Positions 33,264-41,701 of a stretch of 64,000 nt of DNA are shown here, in pieces. Source of the DNA: Amycolatopsis lurida. GTDB taxonomy: Bacteria; Actinomycetota; Actinomycetes; Mycobacteriales; Pseudonocardiaceae. The translations under genes were made by a program, and so were the position numbers. Under the pieces are notes generated by a model. The model searched no databases. It saw nothing but the letters and a program-made list of their open reading frames with translations, and was not told where the DNA came from. Position 1 is the first letter of the stretch; each line of letters begins with the position of its first letter. The DNA lies in contig NZ_FNTA01000004.1 in assembly GCF_900105055.1 (NCBI RefSeq), positions 1-64,000 on the forward strand, written 5' to 3'.

Positions 33264-33294
33264 CCACGAACATGAACCGACTTCATGTTCGTGG
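33264..33294. promoter_or_regulatory. Operator-like palindrome before the ceramidase operon
   Basis: CCACGAACATGAA and TTCATGTTCGTGG are perfect inverted arms around CCGAC, immediately upstream of the ceramidase RBS. It is a likely repressor site or leader hairpin; the cognate regulator is not adjacent. Confidence 0.7.
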
Positions 33295-33344
33295 CGGGGA
33301 CGCTACGTGATGGGCCTCACTGCCGCAACCCACGAAAGGTGCGG

Positions 33345-33428
33345 GGGCTGAAGGGGCCTTTCCCCGCGTCTGATGCGGCGAAGGGCGCTTTCACCGCATG
33401 TGATGCAGGGAAAGCGTCCTTCAGCAGA
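33345..33428. repeat. Degenerate family B repeats
   Basis: CTGAAGGGGCCTTTCCCCGC, then GCGGCGAAGGGCGCTTTCACC, then GGGAAAGCGTCCTTCAGC form overlapping imperfect inverted repeats related to the GTGAAGGCCCCCTTC element. They lie within the ceramidase-LLM intergenic region (33248-33569), which holds no gene. Confidence 0.5.
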
Positions 33429-33513
33429 AGGGGCGAGGACACTGACCTTCGCCGGCGGCGAGAGGGACCCGGCCACGACCGCGGCTTTCGCGGCATCACT
33501 TCCGACCGGATTC

Positions 33514-33559
33514 CTCGTGAGTGGCAAGGACGGTTCTAACCGTCCTTGCCACTCACGAG
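33514..33559. repeat. Family A palindrome, copy 3, with compensatory change
   Basis: It has the same 46-base structure as at 13724-13769, but the arms read GTGGCAAGG and CCTTGCCAC instead of GTGGTAAGG and CCTTACCAC. Both sides of the same pair changed (T-A to C-G). It lies 11 bases past the LLM gene stop. Confidence 0.9.
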
Positions 33560-33569
33560 ACCGGGGCGA

Positions 33570-34595
33570 CTACGCGAGGGTTTCCGCGACCCTCGTGAGC
33601 GTCGCGGCATCGCCCCGCAAAAGCAGCGTGGTCACCACGGTCTCGTCCCACGCCGCGAGTTCGTCGCGGATCTTTTCCGCAGGTCCGATCAGCGAGGTGT
33701 CCTCGACCAGTGACGTCGGGATCGCGGCGGTCGCCTCGTCCTTGCGTCCGGCCAGATACAGCTCCTGCACCTTGTCGGCGACGTCCTCGTACCCCATCCG
33801 GGCGAAGACGTCGTGGTGGAAGTTGACCGATTTCGCGCCCATGCCGCCGATGTACAGCGCGAGCGACGGTTTGATCCAGCTCGCCGCCTCCTCGACGTCG
33901 TCGTGGACGAGCACGGGCACGGACGCGGCGACCTCGAAATCGTCGAAACCGTGCCGGGCCCCGGGACGAGAGAAGCCCTCCTGCAGCGCAGTCCGATAGA
34001 AGGCATCGCTCTTGGGCGAGAAGAACAACGGGAGCCAGCCGTCGCAGATCTCCGCCGACAGCGCGACGTTCTTCGGCCCCTCCGCGGCGAGGAAGATCGG
34101 GACCTCCTTGCGGAACGGGTGCACTGTGGACTTGAGCGGTTTGCCGAGCCCCGTTCCACCCTGCAGCGGCAGCTGGAAATGCTGCCCGTCGTGGGTCACC
34201 GGCGCCTCGCGCGCGATGACCTTCCGCACGATGTCGACGTACTCGCGCGTGCGGGCGAGCGGCTTCGGATACGGCTGCCCGTACCAGCCTTCGACCACCT
34301 GCGGCCCGGACGCGCCGAGCCCGAGCACGAACCGCCCACCGGACAGGTGATCCAGGGTCAGCGCGTGCATGGCCGTCGCGGTCGGGGTGCGCGCCGACAT
34401 CTGGACGATGTTGGTGCCGAGTTTGATCCGGCTGGTCGACGCGCCCCACCAGGCGAGCGGCGTGAACGCGTCCGAGCCGTAGCCCTCGGCGGTCCACACG
34501 GAATCGAACCCGAGTTCTTCGGCCCGCAGCACCGCGTCCAGCGCGCCCTCCGGCGGACCGGACGACCAGTAACCGAGGTGGTAACCCAGCTTCAT
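33570..34595 (-). CDS. LLM-class (F420-dependent-type) oxidoreductase
   Basis: The protein is 341 aa, luciferase-like TIM barrel. It has MKLGYHLGYWSSGPPEGALD at the N-terminus, ELGFDSVWTAEGYGSDAFTPLAWWG, and FVLGLGASGPQVVEGWYGQPY, typical of actinobacterial F420-dependent LLM enzymes. It is followed 12 bases upstream by the MpaB-like gene on the same strand, suggesting an operon. The cofactor is inferred from family resemblance; the substrate is unknown. Confidence 0.88.
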   Translation of the reverse strand: MKLGYHLGYWSSGPPEGALDAVLRAEELGFDSVWTAEGYGSDAFTPLAWWGASTSRIKLGTNIVQMSARTPTATAMHALTLDHLSGGRFVLGLGASGPQVVEGWYGQPYPKPLARTREYVDIVRKVIAREAPVTHDGQHFQLPLQGGTGLGKPLKSTVHPFRKEVPIFLAAEGPKNVALSAEICDGWLPLFFSPKSDAFYRTALQEGFSRPGARHGFDDFEVAASVPVLVHDDVEEAASWIKPSLALYIGGMGAKSVNFHHDVFARMGYEDVADKVQELYLAGRKDEATAAIPTSLVEDTSLIGPAEKIRDELAAWDETVVTTLLLRGDAATLTRVAETLA

Positions 34596-34607
34596 CGAGG
34601 CTCCTAG

Positions 34608-35528
34608 TCAGACGTTCGGTGAGTAGTGCTCGGGTTTGCCCCGCTCCGAAAGCGGCGGAAGGTTCCTCGCGGGAGTCTCGACCAACGGCGCGTCGGGGGC
34701 CAGTTCCCCACGCTCGCGGCGCCAGCCCGCCCTGGCCCGCGGGTGGTAGCGGCGGTCTCGCGGGACCAGCTTGAACGCCGCGTTGATCAGCTTGCCCACC
34801 CGGCGATGGCGTCGCTCGTCGCGGTCGGTCCAGGTGTAGCCGAGCCGCTCGCGGATCGGCGGGTCGTACAGGCCGACCGTCAGCCAGACGAAGTTCCGCG
34901 CCACGTGCCCGCGGACGAGGTTCCACGCGAAATCCGGCAGCCAGGGCAGGAAATGCGGTTTGGCGATGTCGTGGATTTCGAGGACGTCGCGCGTGGCCTT
35001 GTTGTCCTCCAGCACGTCCTCGCACATGCGCTTCCAGTAGAGCTGGAAGTCCTCCCACGATTCCGGCACCGGGCGCATGCTCATGCCGTACATCTCGTAC
35101 CACTGGACGTGCTCGTCGAACAGCTTCCGCTTCTCGGCCTCGCCGATCCCGCCGCAGAAGTTGTCGGCAATGAGGATCGCGCTGACGAAGAACGTCGAAT
35201 GCGCCCAGTAGAACGTGTCCGGGTTGAGCGCGTGATAGCGCCGCCCGTGCTTGTCGATGCCTTTGATCCGATCGTGGTAGCCGCGCACCTCCAGCGCGGT
35301 CTGCCGGGCGCGCGGACCGTCGTAGATCACTCCCCCGATCGGGTACAGCGAGCGGAACAACCGCTGCCAGCGCTCCTCGAAGAACCGCGAGTGTTCCTCG
35401 ACGCCCGCGCCCAGCTCGGGGTGCATGTTCTGCATGGATCCGGCCCAGAGCGCGATGAGCAATCCGCGCCAGTCGCCGAAGTACTTCCAGGTCAGCGAAT
35501 CCGGTCCCAGCGGCCGCGGCTGTGTCAT
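34608..35528 (-). CDS. Oxygenase MpaB-family protein (DUF2236)
   Basis: The protein is 306 aa. DUF2236/MpaB features are the N-terminal GPDSLTWKYFGDWRGLLIAL, HALNPDTFYWAHSTFF with conserved His, and the C-terminal PPIRERLGYTW and RHRRVGKL. The fold is a haem/iron oxygenase-like family found near lipid and rubber oxidation genes. It is divergent from a TetR gene with two palindromic operator sites between, so it is probably repressed by that TetR. Confidence 0.88.
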   Translation of the reverse strand: MTQPRPLGPDSLTWKYFGDWRGLLIALWAGSMQNMHPELGAGVEEHSRFFEERWQRLFRSLYPIGGVIYDGPRARQTALEVRGYHDRIKGIDKHGRRYHALNPDTFYWAHSTFFVSAILIADNFCGGIGEAEKRKLFDEHVQWYEMYGMSMRPVPESWEDFQLYWKRMCEDVLEDNKATRDVLEIHDIAKPHFLPWLPDFAWNLVRGHVARNFVWLTVGLYDPPIRERLGYTWTDRDERRHRRVGKLINAAFKLVPRDRRYHPRARAGWRRERGELAPDAPLVETPARNLPPLSERGKPEHYSPNV

Positions 35529-35556
35529 CCCCGGTCTCCTCAATGAGCTGGTTAAA

Positions 35557-35603
35557 TTGACCACAACTGTTGTCAGGTTAAGGTTGACAACGGCCGTAGT
35601 CAA
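35557..35603. promoter_or_regulatory. Twin TetR operators in divergent promoter
   Basis: Two 20-base dyads occur: TTGACCACAACTGTTGTCAG (35557-35576) and TTGACAACGGCCGTAGTCAA (35584-35603). Both carry TTGAC...GTCA half sites. They lie between the MpaB-like gene and tetR and are likely bound by the TetR product. Confidence 0.7.
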
Positions 35604-35618
35604 CAAGAGGAGCCGATC

Positions 35619-36254
35619 ATGGCCGGCCGCAGCTGGGCAGGCACGACCCTGGACGACCGCAAGGCCGCGCGGCGGGGACAACTCGTCGACGCGGGCCTCG
35701 ACCTGCTCGGGATCCAGGGCAGCGCCGGGGTGAGCGTCCGCGCGGTGTGCCGTCACGCCAAGCTCACGGAGCGGTATTTCTACGAGAGCTTCGCCGACCG
35801 CGAGGAACTCGTCGTCGCGGTCTACGAGCACATCGGCGAGCAGGCGCGGCAGGCTCTGGTCGACGCGGTCAGCGACACGGCCGAACCCGCCGAACGGGCG
35901 AAGGCCGCGGTCCGCGCCTTCGTCGAATTGATGCTCGACGATCCGCGCAAGGGCCGCGTGCTCCTGCTCGCGCCGATCACCGATCCCGCGCTGACCACGC
36001 GCGGGATCGCGCTCCTCCCTTCGTTCGCCGAGCTGGTCAGCGGGCAGTTGTCCCATGGTGACGCGGCCGAACGGCAGATGACCTCGATCGGACTGGTCGG
36101 CGCGCTGAGCAACGTGTTCATCGCCTACCTCGACGGCTCGCTCAAGGTGAGCCGCGAGCGCCTGATCGACCATTGCGTCCGCCTCGTACTCGGCGCCGAC
36201 CGCGAACCTGTCGGCGGAGGTGACTTGCCTCCACGAAAGCGGTCCAACGCGTGA
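35619..36254 (+). CDS. TetR-family transcriptional regulator
   Basis: The protein is 211 aa. The N-terminal helix-turn-helix is GQLVDAGLDLLGIQGSAGVSVRAVCRHAKLTERYFYESFADREEL. The C-terminal domain resembles TetR_C groups of lipid-responsive regulators, but this is not decisive. The ATG at 35619 follows AAGAGGAG. It faces away from the MpaB/LLM operon across twin TTGAC dyads, so it most likely represses itself and that operon. Confidence 0.91.
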   Translation: MAGRSWAGTTLDDRKAARRGQLVDAGLDLLGIQGSAGVSVRAVCRHAKLTERYFYESFADREELVVAVYEHIGEQARQALVDAVSDTAEPAERAKAAVRAFVELMLDDPRKGRVLLLAPITDPALTTRGIALLPSFAELVSGQLSHGDAAERQMTSIGLVGALSNVFIAYLDGSLKVSRERLIDHCVRLVLGADREPVGGGDLPPRKRSNA

Positions 36255-36339
36255 ACCCGCCCCGGCCGGAGGCCCCGCCATCGCCGTGGCAGGGCGCCCT
36301 GCCGACGTCGATCGCGGTCGCGGGTTCACCTTCAGGCGC

Positions 36340-37374
36340 TCAGCCCTGACCGCGTTCGGCGACCAGCTGCAGGGCGATGTCGATGATCATGTCCTCCTGC
36401 CCGCCCACGTATTTCGCGGCGCCGACGCGATACAGGATTTCGTGCGCCGGGACGTCGTACCGCTCGGCGGCGCGCTCGGCGTGCAGGAGGAAACTCGAGT
36501 ACACCCCGGCGAAGCCCTGCACGATCGACGACCGATCCATCACCGGCAGCCGGGTGATGTAGGGCTTCACGACGTTCTCGGCCGCGTCCATCAGCACGTC
36601 CTTGTCGACGCCGGTGCGGATCCCGAGCCGTTCGAACGTCGCCGCGAGGACCTCGGTCGGCGAGTTGCCCGCGCCCGCGCCGAGCGCCACGAGCGAACCG
36701 TCGATCTGCCGCGCGCCCGCCCGATAGGCGAGCACCGAGTTCGCGACGCCGAAGCTCAGGTTCTGGTGTCCGTGGTAGCCGACCTGCGCCTCGTCGCCGA
36801 ATTCCGCCACCAGCGCGGCGACGCGTTCACCGGCGTCCTCCAGGATCAACGCCCCGGCGGAATCGACGACGTACACGCATTGGCAGCCGGCGTCGACCAT
36901 GATCCGGCCCTGTTCCGCCAGCGCCTCGGGCGTGGACATATGGGACAGCATCAGGAAACCGACGGTCTCCAGCCCGAGTTCCCTCGCCGCGCCGAAATGC
37001 TGGACGGAGACGTCGGCCTCGGTGCAGTGGGTCGCGATCCGGACCGCGCCCGCGCCGAGGTCGGCCGCCACGCGCAGATCGCCGACCGTGCCGAGGCCGG
37101 GCAGCAGCAGTACCGCGATCTTCGCGTGCCGCGCCTCGTCGACCGCCGCCTCGATCAGCTTTCGTTCGTCCACAAGGGAAAAACCGTAGTTGAACGTCGA
37201 GCCGCCGAGCCCGTCGCCGTGGCTGACCTCGATCAACGAGACCCCGGCGTCGTCCAGCGCCCGGACGGTGTCGCGCACGTTCTTCTCGGTGAACTGATGC
37301 GCCATCGCGTGGCTGCCGTCGCGCAGGCTCGTGTCGACGAGCCGGACCTCCCGGCTCACGTCGTCCCAGCTCAT
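36340..37374 (-). CDS. 4-hydroxy-2-oxovalerate aldolase
   Basis: The protein is 344 aa, DmpG/HsaF type. It has [17 protein letters not shown] (metal Asp), [41 protein letters not shown] (metal HxH) and [26 protein letters not shown]. It cleaves hydroxy-oxoacids to pyruvate and an aldehyde, which is channelled to the acetaldehyde dehydrogenase encoded just upstream (ATGA overlap). The pair closes meta-cleavage degradation of aromatics or of sterol rings. The upstream hydratase and dioxygenase are not in this window. Confidence 0.95.
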   Translation of the reverse strand: MSWDDVSREVRLVDTSLRDGSHAMAHQFTEKNVRDTVRALDDAGVSLIEVSHGDGLGGSTFNYGFSLVDERKLIEAAVDEARHAKIAVLLLPGLGTVGDLRVAADLGAGAVRIATHCTEADVSVQHFGAARELGLETVGFLMLSHMSTPEALAEQGRIMVDAGCQCVYVVDSAGALILEDAGERVAALVAEFGDEAQVGYHGHQNLSFGVANSVLAYRAGARQIDGSLVALGAGAGNSPTEVLAATFERLGIRTGVDKDVLMDAAENVVKPYITRLPVMDRSSIVQGFAGVYSSFLLHAERAAERYDVPAHEILYRVGAAKYVGGQEDMIIDIALQLVAERGQG

Positions 37375-38273
37375 GCCGCCACCTCCTGCGTGGCCAGCAG
37401 ATCGCCGACGCGGGCGGCCGCGGCCGTCATGATGTCGAGGTTCCCGGCGTATTTCGGCAGGAAGTCCCCATTCCCGGCGACCTCCAGGAACACCGCGACC
37501 CGTGCTTGCCCGCTCCAGCCTGGCCGCGGTGGGTCGTATTGAGGGTCCGCCTTGAGCGTGTAACCCGGCACGTAACCCTGGACCGTTTCGACCATCCGGT
37601 GGATGGATTCGCTCACCGCGTCGAAGTCCGCGTCCGGGTCGATCGCGCAGAACACCGTGTCGCGCATGATCATCGGCGGTTCGACGGGATTGATGATGAT
37701 GATCGCCTTGCCGCGGCTCGCTCCCCCGACGAGTTCGATCCCGCGCGCCGTCGTCGCGGTGAACTCGTCGATGTTCGCCCGGGTTCCCGGGCCGGCCGAG
37801 CGCGACGAGACGGACGCGACGATCTCCGCGTAGGGCACCGGCGTCACCCGGGACACCGCGTGCACGATCGGGATCGTGGCCTGGCCGCCGCAGGTGATGA
37901 GGTTGACGTTCGGCACGTCCAGCCGTTCGGGCAGACCCACGGCGGGGCAGGTGAACGGGCCGACCGCGGCCGGGGTCAGGTCGATCGCGCGGATCCCGGC
38001 GCTCGCGTACCGCGGCGCGTTCGCCAGATGCGCCTTCGCCGAGGTCGCTTCGAAGACCAGATCCGGCAGCTCGTCGCGCGACAGCAGCCAGTCGACGCCG
38101 CCGGCGGAGGTCTCCAGTCCCAATGCCGCGGCCTTGGCCAGCCCGTCCGAATCCGGGTCCACGCCGACCATGTACCGCACCTCGACGTGCTCGCTGCGCC
38201 TCAGCTTCGCGAGCAGGTCGGTGCCGATGTTCCCGGGACCGACGATCGCGGCCACCGCTTTCCGTTGCGCCAT
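37371..38273 (-). CDS. Acetaldehyde dehydrogenase (acylating)
   Basis: The protein is 300 aa, DmpF/HsaG type. NAD-binding [20 protein letters not shown] opens the protein; the catalytic Cys is in [27 protein letters not shown] [17 protein letters not shown] and [18 protein letters not shown] are family hallmarks. It oxidises acetaldehyde or propanal to the acyl-CoA as the partner of the downstream aldolase. It is divergent from an IclR gene 41 bases away, a typical local regulator for such pathways. Confidence 0.95.
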   Translation of the reverse strand: MAQRKAVAAIVGPGNIGTDLLAKLRRSEHVEVRYMVGVDPDSDGLAKAAALGLETSAGGVDWLLSRDELPDLVFEATSAKAHLANAPRYASAGIRAIDLTPAAVGPFTCPAVGLPERLDVPNVNLITCGGQATIPIVHAVSRVTPVPYAEIVASVSSRSAGPGTRANIDEFTATTARGIELVGGASRGKAIIIINPVEPPMIMRDTVFCAIDPDADFDAVSESIHRMVETVQGYVPGYTLKADPQYDPPRPGWSGQARVAVFLEVAGNGDFLPKYAGNLDIMTAAAARVGDLLATQEVAA

Positions 38274-38314
38274 GCCAGGTGACGCTCCCCGCTCGGATAG
38301 GGCACACTCAACCC

Positions 38315-39082
38315 ATGCGTGCCGCTGGGCGGAACGACGACCCGGAACGAACCGGAGCGGACGGCCTCGTCGCCGCCCGGATCTCCGCGCTGCTCTCGGC
38401 CTTCCGCCCCGGCGACGACGCGCTCGGTGTCTCCGAGCTGGCGCGGCGGACCGGCCTGGCGAAATCGACCGTCCACCGGCTCACCGGGCATCTGGTCGCG
38501 ACCGGCCTGCTCGAACGCGAGGACGCGGCGGTGCGGCTCGGGCTGAAACTGTTCGAGATAGGCCAGCTGGCGGTCCGGCGCCGGGGACTCGTCGAGGCGG
38601 CGCGGCCGTATCTGGCCGATCTCCGCGAGGCGACCAGGAACACCGTGCACCTGGCGGTTCTGGAAGGCACCGAGGTCGTCTACCTCGACATCCTCCGGGG
38701 ACCCGACGCGCCGTCGCTGCCGTCCCGGATCGGCGGCCGGTTCCCCGCACACGCCACCGGCGTCGGCAAGGCGATCCTCGCGTTCTCGCCGGAATCCGTG
38801 GTGACCCAAGTGATCGACGCCGGTCTGCCCCGCGTGAGCGTGCGGACGATCACCGCCGCGGGACTGCTGCGACGTCAACTCGCCAAGATCCACGGCGAGG
38901 GAATCGCGTTCGAACGGGAGGAATCCGGCGTCGGCGTCGTCTGCGCGGCGAGCCCGCTGCTCGACGCGCAAGGTGTCGCGGTGGCGGCGTTGTCGATCTC
39001 CGGCTGGGCGAATCGCATGCACACCAACCGGGTCGCGCCCGCGGTCCGGACAGCCGCTCTGGCGTTGTCGCGCACGCTCTGA
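38315..39082 (+). CDS. IclR-family transcriptional regulator
   Basis: The protein is 255 aa. The N-terminal winged helix reads [50 protein letters not shown]. The C-terminal IclR effector domain includes [40 protein letters not shown] and [11 protein letters not shown]. It is divergent from the acetaldehyde dehydrogenase/aldolase pair and probably controls it in response to an aromatic or oxo-acid ligand. No clear Shine-Dalgarno precedes the ATG at 38315, so it may be leaderless. Confidence 0.91.
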   Translation: MRAAGRNDDPERTGADGLVAARISALLSAFRPGDDALGVSELARRTGLAKSTVHRLTGHLVATGLLEREDAAVRLGLKLFEIGQLAVRRRGLVEAARPYLADLREATRNTVHLAVLEGTEVVYLDILRGPDAPSLPSRIGGRFPAHATGVGKAILAFSPESVVTQVIDAGLPRVSVRTITAAGLLRRQLAKIHGEGIAFEREESGVGVVCAASPLLDAQGVAVAALSISGWANRMHTNRVAPAVRTAALALSRTL

Positions 39083-39085
39083 GTT

Positions 39086-40189
39086 CTAGGCGACGAGCCC
39101 CCGCCGGATCAGTTCCGGGCGCACGCCCTCGCCGAACCAGTACGCCTCCTCCAGATGCGGGTATCCGGAGAGGACGAACTCCTCGATGCCGTGCGCGTGG
39201 TACTCCTCGATGAGATCGGCGACTTCGCCGTGACTGCCGACGAGGGCGGTGCCCGCGCCACCGCGCACGAGACCGATCCCGGCCCAGAGATTCGGGTACA
39301 CCTCCAAGCCGCGGACGCCGCCGTCGGTCTTCCCGCCGTGCAGCGCGGCCATCCGCTGCTGGCCGACGGATTCGCTGGCGGACAACTGTTTCTGGGTGTG
39401 GGCGATCCGCTCCGGGTCGATCGCGTCGAGCAATTTGCCCGCCTCCGCCCAGGCTTCCGCCGACGTGTCCCGGGACAGGGTGTGCAGCCGGATGCCGAAG
39501 CGGAGCTTCCGTCCCTGCTCCTCCGCGAGTTCACGGACCTTGGTGATCTTCTCGGCGACCTGCGCGGGCGGCTCGCCCCACGTGAGGTAGACGTCGGCGT
39601 GCCTTGCCGCGATCGGGAGCGCGGCCGCGGACGAACCACCGAAATAGATCGGCGGAACCGGATCCGGCGCCGCGCGCGTGGTCGCGCCCTCGACCTTGAG
39701 GTGCTCACCGTCGAAGTCGAACGGCTTGCCGCTCCACACTCCGCGCACGATCTCGAGGAACTCGCCGGTGCGGGCGTAACGCTGATCGTGGTCGTGCCAA
39801 TCGCCGAACCTGCGCTGCTCCACCGCGTCGCCGCCGGTGACGACGTTGAGCAGCACACGCCCCTGCGAGATCCGCTGGAACGTGCCTGCCATCTGCGCGG
39901 CCAGCGTCGGCGAGATCGTCCCTGGCCGGAACGCGACCAGGAATTTGAGGGTTCTCGTCTCGCGGATCAGGGCGGCCGTCGTCAGCCAGGCGTCCTCGCA
40001 CCAGGTGCCGGTCGGGGTCAGCACGCCTTCGAAACCGTTGGCCTCGGCGGCGCGGGCGACCTGCGCGAGATAGTCGAGGCTCGGCTCGCGGGCGGCGGAC
40101 GCCCCGGCGGCGCGGCTGGCGTGGAAGTGCTCCACGATCGTCCGGCCGTCACCGGTGGTGGGCAGGAACCAATGCAGCTTGAGCGTCAC
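39086..40189 (-). CDS. FMNH2-dependent alkanesulfonate monooxygenase-like (SsuD)
   Basis: The protein is 367 aa, near the 381 aa of E. coli SsuD. It has LHWFLPTTGDGR, GFEGVLTPTGTWCEDAWL, FLVAFRPGTISPTLAAQM, RVLLNVVTGGDAVEQRRFGD, YFGGSS, and the C-terminal PHLEEAYWFGEGVRPEL. A mobile-loop arginine lies in GGVRGLEVYPNLW. It releases sulfite from alkanesulfonates using reduced flavin. No SsuE or SsuABC is adjacent, so flavin supply and uptake are encoded elsewhere. The stop lies four bases from the convergent iclR stop. Confidence 0.92.
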   Translation of the reverse strand: MTLKLHWFLPTTGDGRTIVEHFHASRAAGASAAREPSLDYLAQVARAAEANGFEGVLTPTGTWCEDAWLTTAALIRETRTLKFLVAFRPGTISPTLAAQMAGTFQRISQGRVLLNVVTGGDAVEQRRFGDWHDHDQRYARTGEFLEIVRGVWSGKPFDFDGEHLKVEGATTRAAPDPVPPIYFGGSSAAALPIAARHADVYLTWGEPPAQVAEKITKVRELAEEQGRKLRFGIRLHTLSRDTSAEAWAEAGKLLDAIDPERIAHTQKQLSASESVGQQRMAALHGGKTDGGVRGLEVYPNLWAGIGLVRGGAGTALVGSHGEVADLIEEYHAHGIEEFVLSGYPHLEEAYWFGEGVRPELIRRGLVA

Positions 40190-40275
40190 GGCACCGAGCT
40201 TCGGCTCCCGGGGCGAGCCGGGTCAATCCGCAGGCCTCGCGTCCCGCGATCTGGACGCCCTTCCACACATTTAGT

Positions 40276-40293
40276 CCTCTCGATGCGGAGAGG
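40276..40293. terminator. Small hairpin after the MBL gene
   Basis: CCTCTC-GATGC-GGAGAGG abuts the stop codon of the MBL-fold gene on the minus strand, giving a seven-pair stem. Confidence 0.5.
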
Positions 40294-41004
40294 TCAGCCG
40301 CCGAACATCAGCCGCCATTCGTCCAGCGACTTCGGCCGGAACACGAAGTTCGTGTCCTTCACCCGCGACAGGTTCGCCGACGGCTCCGCCGAGTACTGGT
40401 GGCCCGGGTAGACGACCGGATCGCCGTCCAGCCCGGCCAGCCACTGCAGGCTCCGGTAGATCGCCTCCGCGTCACCGCCGGGAAAATCGGTCCGGCCACA
40501 GCCTTCCAGGAACAACGTGTCGCCGGAGACGAGCTTCCCGTCGACCAGGAAGCACTGGCTGCCCGGAGTGTGCCCGGGCGTGTGCAGCAGCCGGATCGGC
40601 ACGGCGCCGACCTCGAGGACGTCGTCGTGTTCGTGCGACCGCAGATCGGTTCCGGAGACGCCGGTGATCCGGCGGACCCACTCGGCCTCCGCGCCGTTGA
40701 CGTGGATCGGTACCTGGACGCGTTCGAGCAGTTCCGCGATCCCCGGCAGCGAGAAGCCCATCATCTCGCCGCCGACGTGGTCGGGGTGGTGGTGCGTGGC
40801 GAGGACGCCGGTCAGCCGCATGCCGTCGGCTTCGAGCAGGTCCAGCAGATCGCCGACGGCGTACGCCGGGTCGACGATGACGGCCTCGTTCGTCTCCCGG
40901 TCGCCGATCAGATAGGCGAAGTTGACCATCTGCGTCGCGACGGGATCCCCCACCGCGAAGTCACGGCCCGCGAGCAATTGCCGGAAGTACAGCCTGTCAG
41001 CCAT
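40294..41004 (-). CDS. MBL-fold hydrolase (glyoxalase II/persulfide dioxygenase-like)
   Basis: The protein is 236 aa. The metallo-beta-lactamase metal motif is TGVLATHHHPDHVGG, with further ligands in HTPGHTPGSQCFLV, LVSGDTLFLEGCGR and YPGHQYS. The arrangement matches glyoxalase II-type or persulfide dioxygenase-type hydrolases that act on thiol adducts. An SsuD-like gene is next in line, so sulfur metabolism is plausible but not proven. Confidence 0.87.
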   Translation of the reverse strand: MADRLYFRQLLAGRDFAVGDPVATQMVNFAYLIGDRETNEAVIVDPAYAVGDLLDLLEADGMRLTGVLATHHHPDHVGGEMMGFSLPGIAELLERVQVPIHVNGAEAEWVRRITGVSGTDLRSHEHDDVLEVGAVPIRLLHTPGHTPGSQCFLVDGKLVSGDTLFLEGCGRTDFPGGDAEAIYRSLQWLAGLDGDPVVYPGHQYSAEPSANLSRVKDTNFVFRPKSLDEWRLMFGG

Positions 41005-41021
41005 GCGGACACCTTACGGCG

Positions 41022-41546
41022 CTACTCCCCCGTGGTTCCGTCGGCCAGCTCCCGCAGGATGTCCAGATGCCCGACGTGCCGGGCGGTCTCCTGGACGACG
41101 TGCGCGAGCACCCAGCGGACGGTGAACTTCCCCGACCTGCGCGCGCGATCGCCCGGCGAGACCCCGGCCAGCGCCGACTCCGACAGGGCCCACTCGGCGC
41201 GGTACGCCTCGACGACCGAACGCGGGTCGTCGTCCTCGGTCAGGTCCCAGCTCGGATCCGGTGAGCCTTCCCACAGCGAAGGCAGGTCCGCGCCGCCCGC
41301 CTCGATCGAGAGCCACCAGCGCTCCACCGCGGTCAGATGTTTGAGCAGCCCCAGCGCGCTCATCCTCGGGGAAGGCGGCAGCGGTGTCGCGGCCGCCTGC
41401 TCCCTGGTCAGCCCTGCGACCTTGTTCACCGCCGTCGCGCGGAGGAAACGCAGGAAGTCCCACTGGATCCCGGCTTCGTCCTCGGCGATCCCGTCCGGCC
41501 AGGCGCGTGCCACCGGCTCGGCCGCACTCGAACCCGTGTTCGACAT
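41022..41546 (-). CDS. DinB-family protein (DUF664-like)
   Basis: The protein is 174 aa with four-helix DinB features: a metal His in GLLKHLTAVERWWL, and a second in VRWVLAHVVQETARHVGHLDILRELADG with HxxxH. This matches actinobacterial DUF664/mycothiol-transferase-like proteins. The ATG at 41544-41546 follows AGGGTGACC; an upstream extension is unlikely. It ends 17 bases before the MBL gene start, so the two probably share a transcript, and both may act in thiol chemistry. Confidence 0.87.
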   Translation of the reverse strand: MSNTGSSAAEPVARAWPDGIAEDEAGIQWDFLRFLRATAVNKVAGLTREQAAATPLPPSPRMSALGLLKHLTAVERWWLSIEAGGADLPSLWEGSPDPSWDLTEDDDPRSVVEAYRAEWALSESALAGVSPGDRARRSGKFTVRWVLAHVVQETARHVGHLDILRELADGTTGE

Positions 41547-41572
41547 GTCGGTCACCCTACACATACGGCGAA

Positions 41573-41664
41573 CTCGCGTGATCGAAGGCGTAACTCGCGT
41601 GATTGGAGGCGTAACTCGTGAGTTACGCCTGCAATCACGCGAGTTACGTGCCCGATCACGCGAG
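41573..41664. repeat. 92-base near-perfect palindrome (family C)
   Basis: The outer arms CTCGCGTGATCG/CGATCACGCGAG and inner arms, beginning CGTAACTCGCGTGATTG and ending AGGCGTAACTC, mirror each other about GT. There is one mismatch in the 29-base inner arm. It lies in the divergent interval between the DinB gene (start 41546) and the EamA gene (start 41702). Confidence 0.9.
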
Positions 41665-41701
41665 ATCTCCGGTGGTCACCGCAGGGCTAGGCTCACCGTT
41701 C

